A program made the position numbers and the translations under genes. The notes below the pieces were generated by a model, which searched no databases, was not told where the DNA came from, and was given only the letters and a program-made list of their open reading frames with translations. Of a stretch of 64,000 nt of DNA, positions 42,201 through 52,052 are shown in pieces. Position 1 is the first letter of the stretch, and each line of letters begins with the position of its first letter. The stretch is from Glycine soja (Eukaryota; Streptophyta; Magnoliopsida; Fabales; Fabaceae), in assembly GCF_004193775.1 (NCBI RefSeq), contig NC_041009.1, forward strand, positions 43,889,534 to 43,953,533, given 5' to 3'.

Positions 42201-43121
42201 GAGGGGAGTAAATTTTTTTTTCAGAATTATTAAATGGGATAAAATTTAAATTAATATATAAGTCTAAAATAATCTATTACTTTTGAATTGAAAGTCATAA
42301 ATCATATTACAACTTTCTTTTTTCATTAAAGTCGTAAAAAATTTTCCAACTTCAATTTTTTATTTTTTTTAAACACGACCTTAAAGTTATAAGGGAATAT
42401 TTTTTTTCATTGAAATAGTAAAATAGTTTATGACTTTATTTTTTTAACACAACTTTAAAGTCATATGATATTTTTTTCCATTGAACTCATAAAGTTATGA
42501 CTTTAATTTTTTATTCTCCTTAGCACGACTTTATATTCGTAAGGATTGTTTTTCTTCAAAAAATCATAAATATTTTTTTATTTTAATTATTTAGTGAATT
42601 AATGTATATTTTCTTTTTAAATTTTAATTAATATTTTCTATATATTTTTTAATGATGTTAAGAATTATTATTTGTTTTATAAATTAAAAAATAATGCAAA
42701 AGACTTAAACTTAAATAAAAAATATTAAAATATTTTGTTTAACAAAAGATTTAATTTTTTTTACTAATGTTTTGTGAATAAAAAACATAAGGTTGTGTCA
42801 TGTGTTATTACTTCTTTGTTAAACATTAATTCATTAAATAATTAAAATAAAAAATATTTATGACTTTAAAAAAATCCCTTACAACTTTAAAGTCGTGTTG
42901 AAAAAAAAATCTAAGTTGTAAATTATTTTACAACTTCAATGGAAAAAGAAAAAAAAAACTCCCTTTTAAAAAAAATTATGACTTCAATGAAAAATAAAAA
43001 AATCATAACACAATTTATGACTTTCAATTCAGAAAGTGTAAGATAACCTAATACTTATCTCTTTCGAGTTATTAATTTAAATATTACCTCCATTTAATAA
43101 TTTTGAAAAAAAATTGCCCTC
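42201..43121. mobile_element. Foldback element with repeat-rich inverted arms
   Basis: The outer ends GAGGGGAGTAAATTTTTTTT and, on the other strand, GAGGGCAATTTTTTTCAAAA are followed by matching 'attattaaatgg...taaatttaaattaat' and 'gaattgaaagtcataaat'. Both arms contain several spaced copies of a 'taaagtcataa / ttttttcattgaa' unit in opposite orientation, so the whole 0.9 kb can fold back. The interior is non-coding. Confidence 0.6.
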
Positions 43122-44623
43122 TATATGTCGTTTTGCCTAGTGTAGGATTCCCTTAATAAGAATTTTAGCCGTTTTTCGAGAAACTTATTTTATTTTTTTC
43201 TACGGAAGTGCTTTTTGAGAATTTCACTAAAATGGACTCTTAGTAATTTAGTACATGGTACAGGGGGAAACGTCAAGAAAAGGCCTAAATCCATTCACTT
43301 CAATTCCAAAGTTAAAAACTAATCCATGAAATACCCGGTCTAGATACAGATTCATGGACATTGCAGGAATTTCCACTGCGCCATGCTCTACACATTCTCA
43401 AAAGAAATATCTGAATAAAAACGTTAATGTCTTGGAATCCTAGGATTCAATTGACAGAACAAATAAGATGATGATCCTAATGCTGCCTACCAGCCTTGTC
43501 TCTTAAAAAACTCAAGTCCACACTAATAGAAGAGCAACAAACTGCTCTTTAGGATCTGACTTTTCTGTTGTCCCTTTTTAAGTTGTCCTGTCTAATCAAA
43601 ACGACGTATAACAGTTGTGTTAATATTTAATGATGAACACACTCCATGAAAATCATAAAAACGAATGAAAAACTTAAAAAGAGACAATAGAGAAGCTAAT
43701 TTCTTGCTCTCTATACACATTATACCTGTAAAGAAAATAGGTACAATGATTGAACACGTAGGAAGACCACTCTTCCCTGGTTTTTATCTATTTGATCTTG
43801 AGAGTAAGAGTTGAATCTACGATCAGAAAAGTACTACAAGATAATAATGCATCATGGTAAAATCAAGTTAGAACTAAATTAAATTGAATGGTCAAATTTA
43901 AGAATCATGGTAAGAAAAATAAGAACTGAATTACATACCATCTCTAGGATCGTAGATTTGTTGTGTGAGATAATCTTCTTTTTCTTTTATTTATCTCTTT
44001 TCTAATTTACTTAATTCTCCTCTTCTCTCTTTCTTCCCTTCTCACAAATCCATTACTCATTTTCACACACGAGATCACACACATTAATGAAAGTGACATC
44101 TCACCCTCCAACGCAAGTGATCGTCTTTGATTTCGCATCATCCTAGACATGTCTATCCACTATATAATTTGCATAATATTTAAACTATAAAACTTATTAC
44201 ACCAAATCCATTTTTTACATACAACCACATTATTTCATTCATGAAAAAAAATTCTATAATATAAGAATTGAGATGAATTTTGAGTTATGTTTTTACTGTG
44301 ACTATATATAATTATATTATTCTTATTTTATAACATTTTACAAACGTTTATATTATATGAAATAGAAAATGTTGTCTTATGTTATCTTTATTTCCTATTT
44401 ACATAAGTTTTGTATATAATATTGAAAATAAAAAAGAAAAATAATAAAAAAGTGAAAGCAAAAAATAAAAACAAAAGCCATTTTTTCTAACCAAACGACT
44501 CTAAGGTAACTAATCTTGATTTGAGTTAAATACCTTTCTCTTAATGAGATGCAAGGTTAACAAAACTGAGATTTGAGGGCAATTCATAATGCATCCAAAC
44601 CCAAAGATTATTTGGGAAGAACT
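43122..44623. other. Intergenic, no gene supported
   Basis: A somewhat less AT-rich stretch (43240-43850) was read in all frames without a recognisable product. The rest is AT-rich. Confidence 0.45.
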
Positions 44624-44990
44624 AAGGGTGTGTTTGGTTTGTATTTTCATTTTTTGTTTTTATTTTTTGAAAACTATTTTCATTTTCAAAAGATTAGAAT
44701 TCTGAAAACATGTTTGGTTTGACTTCTTGTTTTCTGCTTTCAAGAAATAAAAACATTATTTTTAGATTTGCTTAAAATTACATTCCTTGTCACCGCGTTT
44801 TCATTTTACCCAAAATAAGGTTTCTGATTTCAATTGAAAACGAGATTTTATTGTTTCCAGTTTTTGGTTCGTTTGAAAAAATATTTTCACTAAAAATGAA
44901 AACAGAAATCCAACCAAGCACATTTCCATCATCATTTTTTATTTTTAGTGAAAATGAAAATAGAAAACAACCAAACCAAACATCCCCTTT
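44624..44990. mobile_element. 367 bp MITE with clear inverted ends
   Basis: The left end AAGGGTGTGTTTGGTTTG and the complement of the right end AAAGGGGATGTTTGGTTTGG pair well, and the arms continue as 'attttcattttc' against 'gaaaatgaaaa'. ACT occurs directly on both sides (44621-44623 and 44991-44993), a possible 3 bp target-site duplication. Confidence 0.65.
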
Positions 44991-45212
44991 ACTCACTACA
45001 GTAAGCAAACTCATTGCAAATGCATAAAGCAGGTTGTTTTATTGGCCATATTCTTTAAGCAAAGGTTTATCAATGAATTAAGATTTCTAGAAACTTGATA
45101 ACACATGAATTATATCAAAATTCTTGAGGGAGAAATATATATCACGCCTGGATTTTTCAAAACAGCGCATGGCTAATACAAGCTCAGCAAGGCCCTTGGT
45201 TGTGATGAAAGC

Positions 45213-48200
45213 TCAAGTTGGAGGTTGCCAAGTTCCTGGTCTAAAAGATGCACCAGATCCTGTTGGCTCTGAAGACCTGAAAATTTTACAAACAGATATC
45301 AGGGTTGAAAACTAGGGGAATGGTATTTCTGATAAAAACCATTTAACATAGATTTTGGTTTATTAACTAAAATTATTAAAATTAATAGAAGCTTTGCTCA
45401 ATTATAATGTTCATTGACTGAAGAGTATGCACATCTGGACTTACTCAGACTCATCTTTTTCTTTCTCGGCTAAGCCATCCTGAGGATTCCTGCAAAACAA
45501 TCACATAATTACTGTTAAGTTGAATAACTACACCTAAACTAGTTTTTGCAAAAGAAAAAAATATGGTTTCACAGCAAATAGAAGACATTAACAACAGTTG
45601 CAGGTTAAAGAACATCTAAAACAGAACAAGGCAACAAATATGGACTTCAAGACCATGACAATGAAGATCAAAATCCTTCAATCAAAGAAAGTCATTTCCA
45701 GATTACATTATCAGAAATGAATTGTTTTTACTGTATAACCTAAGAGTTTGTATACAGTCTCACTGGATTTACTCGCTAATTAGATTTTATTCCTCAAGTT
45801 ATGTTTGGAAGTTTGTTAAAAATATATGTCATTGCGAATGATAGCCTTGAGAATTTGGTTTTTAACCAAGTCCAATGGCCTAATACAATTCATGCAACTC
45901 ACTTCACCTAATGAGATAAGACTACTAAAATGTTGTGACAGTAATAAACAGAATACAGCTAAACGACTTCCTAACAATATTTTAATAAAAGGATAAATCG
46001 CCATCAAATTCTGGTAACTAAATTAGACATAAGAAAAGAATGAACGTTATTATGCTGGTCAGAGACTGCAAGATAGTAAGTACCACAAAGGCCATGCATT
46101 AAAAACAAAAAAACAGTCAATTTCAAAAGACTCACCTTAAGCCATCCATTGCACTAGGTGATTCTTCAACCTCTTTACCTAGAGTGGAGTTTCAAAGAAT
46201 AGGTAAATTATAGATGTATAGCAAGAATCCCCTGTTTCTGGAAGGCATTATCTCTTCTTTTACAAGGGCTAGGATAAAAAAATCTCAGAATGCTATTTAT
46301 GAACAAGCAAAAGTAAACATAATCATTTGCATGGAATAATAAAAATTCTATTTGTTTTATTTTGCTAGGGGAACATTTTACTCCCTCAAAATCAAGATAA
46401 CCACTTTATATGCTTAATTTCAGTTTATCCAAATAGTTTTTGTTTCAAAAAGAAAACAAAAAGAACTCAATATTTCTGTCAAAAAGAACATAATACTATA
46501 ATAGTAAGATAACCTTCTGAAGGAACTGGAAATTGCTGAATAAAACTTTTCAAGTCTGGACCACTGACTTTTCCTGTATGGCAATTATAAAATAATCAAT
46601 AACTTCCAAGAATAAGTGAAGAAGAACATAGAAAAACCAATAAAATTTTAAGCATCTGACCAGTGCTGACACGTTTTCCTTTGCTTCCTTCTTTGGCTAT
46701 CCTTTCTTCTTCTTTCTTGAGAACTTTGTGGGAAAAAAAAGAGTTTGTGTTAAGGTCTCTGTAAAGAACTAAACTTGGCCAATAATGTTGTTTCATTATA
46801 TTTAGAATTAGAACTATCACATGAAATGCTGAGGACAAGGTTAAGTGAGAATATAACTAAATCAGAGCAAAGTATTCAATTCAAATTGATTTGCAAACGT
46901 GGAAGTATAATTGGCACATACGAGCAACATTCTGTCTAACACATTCACGTCTTGCTTCCAATTCCATCATTTCCTGAAGGGGAAAGTATTGTCAAGTAAT
47001 ACTGAAATAGCATACTTTGTAAAAAAAATCACTTCGCGGGAAAACATCCATAAAACATTACAACTTACAAGGGTTAGCTTAATAGTTTGGTATCCCATTG
47101 CAAATAGGGGTTAACAATCCTTGAATATGTTTTGCATAGAATTGATGCAAAACTAATCAATTAAATAACTAAATTTAAATGCAGCAAGTCAAAGATGCAG
47201 GCAAATTAACAAAAGATAATCACATAATTTAACACCCCCCCCCCCCCCCCCCCCGCCCCCCCAAAACCACCACCAAAAAAGTAAAAGGCAGATCAAGAAA
47301 AGTGGGGAAAGAATTGAAATATAATAATTTCCCCAAATGATTAAAAAGAGAAAGAAAACCAATAATAACAGTCACTATAATACCAGGTCTTTAAGTTTAA
47401 ACTTCCTTTTTCTACATTCATCTGATTATACTATTAAAGTCACATAATTCCAATGTCAACAAAGCACCTTCTTCAGAACTCTTCATGGCAGAGTAAGTTA
47501 TTTTTTTTACAATAATTAAGCTGAAGAAGTTAGTTTGGGGTCATTGGTGCTATAAAGATATTATTATCTTAGAAGCAATTTGATAAACAATGGACATATA
47601 GTTTCAATCAAATTGCCTATGCTGTTTTTAAAGTGACTGCACTGAATGTAAGGAATTTACAATAACAGAATGTTTCAAGAACATTGTCTTATCTGATTAG
47701 CTTATTCTTGCGACCTTGCCCTATTAAGGAAAACTTCATAAAACTACAAAATCTGTGATGTTGTACGGGACTAAGTTTTGGGCAGTGAAAAGCCAATGAG
47801 AGAATAAACTCAATGTTGCAGAGATGAAAAGTTGCATTAGATGAGTGGGCATATAAGACAAAATAGGATTAGGAATGAATCCATTACTGTATCATAGAGA
47901 AAGCTACAATAGCATCTACCACAGAAAAAATGGTAGAATTTCACTTTTTGTGATTTGGGCATGTGTGGAAAAAACCTATAGAAGCCCAAGTAAGGAGAAT
48001 AAACTATAGGAGGATATCTCTATCGATAGAGGGAGACTGAAAAAAAAATATAGGTGAAACCATTAAGAAGGATTTAGAGGCCAATGTTTTGTTTATAGAC
48101 ATGATTCACAGTAGAACATTATGGCCTCTTTTGATTCATGTAAGTATCCCTGCCTGGTGAGAAAGGTTTTGGTTGTTGTAGTTGAAAGAAGAGTCAGAGA

Positions 48201-49791
48201 GTTTTGACAATAGATAAACAAAACTTATTAATTGCAAATCAATCCTTGAAGATAAACAAAAACTTTAAAGGAAAACCATTGTAAGCAACATAATGTTATC
48301 TAGCCTAGCCATGATCTGAAAATGTAAAGAAACATCAATAACTTTGTCTTTGGATAACTTTATGGTACTAGCAAAAGGATATACATAGATGTATTGCAAT
48401 TTACCTCTGGAGTTGGAGCCTTTTTACGCTGCCCATTCAGCCAACATATCCATTCAACTAAAATAATCAAACAGTAATTATCTATTAAGAATGGGAAATA
48501 GGATAAAAAATCATAATTTTTTTCTGAATAAATTCAACATATAAAATAATTGGATTCATCCTATAATAATAGGCATACTAATTTAGCAGTTGAATGATGG
48601 CCAATATAAAATATATACCTGGAATAGAGGTAGGATCCTCCTCTCCCTTAAATATCACCCATCTTTTCTCTTTCACTAGTAAACCAAAACAAAATAGCAG
48701 AATCAGACAGATTCATTGTAAAATGAACTACAAAGCAAAACTCACACACAGAAGAAAAAAATAATAAAGAACCCGAGTTTTGAATTTCCAAATTCACACT
48801 CAAACCAAAATGATATCAATTCTTAAGTGGTTCAACCTACCCAAAGAAAATAGTGCCAAAACTTAGTTGCCAATAAATCAATTTTATTTATTTAATTATT
48901 TTACTTCTTAAAACCAGATCAGTCTCAACCTTGTTCAAAGTTTTCACCAAATTCTACGGTAGGCTATAGAATGTAGACCTCAAACAAGAACTAATAACCT
49001 CAAAAAACCTATGGCAATTGCACAGTTAGCTCCCACCTCGATCAATCTCAAAGACTGAGACTTAACCTTTCTTTTTATGTATAATCCACAGGTCGCCTCC
49101 TTTGGAAATATTCCGGAGGGGGTTTGTACCAATTCACCCCCTTCCCAAGGATTGTATTTTCACATGATTCGAACCAAAGACCTCCCACTTGAGGATATTC
49201 ATATACACAATCTTTTTTTATTTTCTGATCAGCAAATGCTAGTTGTTAGTTTTTGTTAATGTGAGAATTCGAACCCACGACCTATCCCTCCCTTTCTCAC
49301 CCTTTACCACCAAGCCAACCTTATACTCCACTCCTATACACATTCTTATCCTGCAGACTAGCTTGGTGACCACTAGACCAACCCCCTTGGCTAACACTAA
49401 ACCTTTTTGGTTCATAACCACATCAACAAAAAAAAAAAGCAAAACAAATTAAAAATATCAGGTATATGGTATGAGTAAAGTGTTGACAGTGAGCTAATCA
49501 TTGCAATGCAAAAAACAACCCTTTTAATCTTATATGGCACAAAAAGTTCATACAAGGCAAACTACACATGTACAAACTCAGAATCTCAAAAGACAATAAA
49601 ACACAGAATCACAGTGATAACAATAATAACAACATAAAAAGGGTATAGAGAGAGAGAGAATGGAAAGAAAGACACTTACTGATACCATCAACCTCTTCAT
49701 TTCTGGTGAAGTATTTGTTCCCTGTTTTGTCCACTCCCACCGTAGTTCGATTGCTCAAGAACCCAGAAATCTTCCCGAGCAGCCTTCGCAT
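45213..49791 (-). CDS. NDUFAF2: NDUFAF2-type mitochondrial complex I assembly factor
   Basis: Homologue of the B17.2-like/mimitin assembly factor of NADH:ubiquinone oxidoreductase, expected in mitochondria. 182 aa, nine exons: 49680-49791, 48619-48675, 48405-48457, 46922-46973, 46661-46723, 46514-46573, 46136-46178, 45445-45489, 45213-45276; frames join throughout. Conserved: MRRLLGKISGFLSNRTTVGV, DKTGNKYFTRNEEVDGIMKE, RWVIFKGEEDPTSIPVEWIC, WLNGQRKKAPTPEEMMELEA, then a Lys/Glu-rich helix, a variable region and a C-terminal FRPGTWQPPT. Plant members keep the N-terminal ~90 residues and this tail; the middle is poorly conserved. Intron 8 begins so that unspliced message stops at once (GAG TAA). 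Intron 1 carries SINE fragments; intron 3 carries a LINE fragment and a poly(C) run. The assignment rests mostly on the N-terminal domain. Confidence 0.88.
47235..47262. repeat. 28 nt poly(C) run with one G
   Basis: Twenty C, one G at 47255, then seven C, in intron 3 of the assembly-factor gene. The transcribed RNA would carry the complementary G run. Exact length may be uncertain in any assembly. Confidence 0.85.
47735..48175 (+). mobile_element. Decayed LINE reverse-transcriptase tail
   Basis: Conceptual translation, with several stops and frame changes, gives VMLYGTKFWAVKSQ, ENKLNVAEM, a 'CIRWVGI' region, a stretch equivalent to 'RLRWFGHVWRRP', and DMIHSRTLWPLLIHV. This order is that of the C-terminal region of plant non-LTR retrotransposon polyproteins. 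It lies antisense in intron 3 of the NDUFAF2-type gene and cannot code for a functional protein. Confidence 0.75.
49050..49205 (-). mobile_element. SINE-like fragment (pol III B box)
   Basis: On the minus strand, AGTGGGAGGTCTTTGGTTCGAATCATG contains the pol III box B consensus GGTTCGAATC. A GC-rich body with GGGGGTGAATTGGTACAAAC follows. Only the B box is clear, and it lies in intron 1 of the NDUFAF2-type gene. Confidence 0.5.
49230..49410 (-). mobile_element. tRNA-derived SINE-like fragment
   Basis: Minus strand: TTGGTCTAGTGGTCACCAAG and, downstream, TTGGCTTGGTGGTAAAGGG resemble tRNA box A. GGTCGTGGGTTCGAATTCTC is a near-perfect box B at the expected 40-60 nt spacing. No tRNA cloverleaf can be completed, so this is a retroposon and not a tRNA gene. 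Confidence 0.6.
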
Positions 49792-51023
49792 TTTTTTTTA
49801 ATAAAAAAATTGCGTAGTATTCAAATGTGTTGCAGAGACAGCAGCATCGTCGTTGGAACAATCCAACGTTGGAGATGGGAACTAAAGAAAGTTAGAATAT
49901 GATTTGTTCGTTCTATTCAACGTTGATTCCAGAGAGGGAGTGTGTGGGAGACGGAAAATGTTGAGTTAATAATAATGACTTTGGTATTTCTTCCTGCACC
50001 TCCTAGATTTGCTTCCTGCACTCCATAGAAAATGATACAGACAAACAAGAAAACAAATAGGTGAACACAAATATTTACTATTTAATTAAAAAATGTCTCT
50101 TTATTTTTAATTTGTTCGTTTTTTTTAAAATTGTACAAGAAACACTGATAAAAAATTTTTTCGGACAAATATTTGAAAATAGGAAACAAATTAAAAATAA
50201 GGTGACAACTTTGTAAGAAAAAATATTTACCTACAGGTTCAAAAAAATATTTATTTAGTATAACTTTGATTACAATATAATTGATAAATTCAAAAAAAAT
50301 ATTCATTATAAATTTTACTTATATAAAAATAAATATTCATCATTTGCATTTCATAGACTAAAATATTAGTTTAAAAAAATCCTGGAAGTTTTCTTGTATT
50401 AAACAATTATCCCATATCACCTCCTTAGAATCTAAAATATGAATTTAAGTTTAATTCAATTTTACAAAATTATTTTATAAGATGAAGATTAGTTTGGTCA
50501 CTTAATTATTTATCAACGGCTTCTTAAGATTATTTCCTATTTATAAACAATTGGACAAAGCTTTCAGATACAAAGAAAGTTATTGGAGAATTCATCGAGG
50601 ATAAAATGACAATACTTCAAGTTCCCGAGAGTATGAAACAAGAAAAAGATTGACATGAAATAAATTCTAAAAACTAATTTTTGAAACATTTACTCGTCAA
50701 AATGAATTTTCAATTCTTTTCTTTAGTTTATGAGAGGAGGTGCAAAAAGCCATTCTTTCTTCCCCCATTTGTAAAGCAAGAAGCCCCATTTTCAAAACCC
50801 AACCACCAAAATACCACATACACCCTCTTCACATTTCCCTGTCCTAAAAGGCTAAAACAGTAAAACTTTCCTCCGACACCACCACCGCCATCACCACGTT
50901 GACTTTCTACAATTCAGACAAACAAAACACCAATAACGAAAAAGCACAACCCAACATCACAACCACCTCTCCGAAAAAAAAAAACCCAACCTAACCCAAA
51001 ACCTCATTCCCCAATTCAATTCA
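49792..51023. promoter_or_regulatory. Shared upstream region of divergent genes
   Basis: 1.23 kb separates the start codons of the NDUFAF2-type gene (minus) and the ATP synthase gamma gene (plus). The left ~170 bp is GC-balanced, 50050-50620 is AT-rich, and 50740-51023 is a C/A-rich, G-poor leader typical of plant chloroplast-protein mRNAs. No clear TATA box was assigned. Both genes are nuclear-encoded energy-organelle proteins, but co-regulation is only a possibility. Confidence 0.4.
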
Positions 51024-52052
51024 ATGTTTTCCCTCTCAAAACCCATCCTTTCTCCGGTTCGCCCCACCCTCCCTCCGGTTCGCTGCGGGTCCCGCGAGCT
51101 CCGCGAGCGAATCAAGACCGTCCAAACCACTCAAAAGATCACCGAAGCCATGAAACTCATCTCCGCCGCGCGCGTCCGCCGCGCCCAGGAGGCCGTCGTC
51201 AGTGGCCGCCCCTTCTCCTCAAACCTCGCCGCAATGCTAAACGACATCACCCAGCGCCTCCAAAACGACGACGTCTCCACCCCTCTCACCCACGCCAGAC
51301 CCGTCAGAACCGTTGCACTCGTCGTCGTCACCGCGGACCGCGGCCTCTGCGGCGGCTTCAACAAATCGGTTATCCGAAAAGCCCTCGTACGAATCGAGGA
51401 ACTGGAAAAACTCAACTTGGGGTGCGTTGTGATCAGCGTTGGCAAAAAGGGTAACTCGTTTTTCACTCACAGTATAAATAAGAAACACCCTTTTGTGAAA
51501 GTTGATAGCTTTATCGAAATTGGTGGGTTTCCTACCGCAAAGGAGGCTCAGGTTATCGCCGATGATGTTTTTTCACTGTTTGTTAGTGAGGAGGTTGATA
51601 AGGTTGAGCTTGTGTACGCTAAGTTTGTTTCATTGGTTAGGTTTGAGCCTGTGATTCAGAATTTGTTGCCTTTGGGAGAGGTTTGTGATGTGAAAGATGA
51701 GATTTTTAGGTTGAGTAGTAAAGAGGGTAAGTTAGCTGTGGAGAGGGATGTTGTGAAGTTGAAAAAAGAGGGTGAGATGTGTTTTCCTCTCATGGAGTTT
51801 GAGCAGGATCCTGTTATGATTCTTGATGCCATGTTGCCTCTTTATTTGAATAGTCAGGTTTTGAGGGGTTTGCAGGAGTCTATGGCCAGTGAGCTTGCTG
51901 CTAGGATGGTGGCCATGTCAAATGCCACGGATAACGCAGTTGATTTGAGCAAGAGGCTTTCGGTTGAGTACAATCGGGAACGGCAGGCAAAGATCACCGG
52001 GGAGTTGTTGGAGATTGTGGCTGGAGCTGAGGCATTAGCAGAAAATGACTGA
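51024..52052 (+). CDS. ATPC2: Chloroplast ATP synthase gamma subunit (ATPC2-like)
   Basis: Central stalk subunit of CF1: it rotates inside the alpha3-beta3 ring and couples proton flow to ATP synthesis at the thylakoid membrane. 342 aa, no intron. A short Ser/Pro-rich presumed transit peptide (~20 residues) precedes the mature-like CGSRELRERIKTVQTTQKIT. The family signatures EAMKLISAARVRRAQEAV, TADRGLCGGFN, VISVGKKGN and, C-terminally, QAKITGELLEIVAGAEAL are present. In the redox loop the family usually has two cysteines about six residues apart. Here only C221 remains (GEVCDVKDEIFRL) and the loop is about 11 residues shorter by my recollection of the family. C-terminal wording resembles Arabidopsis ATPC2 more than ATPC1. 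Without the dithiol, thioredoxin regulation should be absent. The 5' 400 bp is GC-rich with C-ending codons, while the rest uses T/A-ending ones. Confidence 0.93.
   Translation: MFSLSKPILSPVRPTLPPVRCGSRELRERIKTVQTTQKITEAMKLISAARVRRAQEAVVSGRPFSSNLAAMLNDITQRLQNDDVSTPLTHARPVRTVALVVVTADRGLCGGFNKSVIRKALVRIEELEKLNLGCVVISVGKKGNSFFTHSINKKHPFVKVDSFIEIGGFPTAKEAQVIADDVFSLFVSEEVDKVELVYAKFVSLVRFEPVIQNLLPLGEVCDVKDEIFRLSSKEGKLAVERDVVKLKKEGEMCFPLMEFEQDPVMILDAMLPLYLNSQVLRGLQESMASELAARMVAMSNATDNAVDLSKRLSVEYNRERQAKITGELLEIVAGAEALAEND

Noticed and set aside
49230..49410. tRNA gene suggested by A-box and B-box sequences
   Set aside because: No acceptor stem, anticodon stem or full cloverleaf can be formed; better explained as a SINE fragment.
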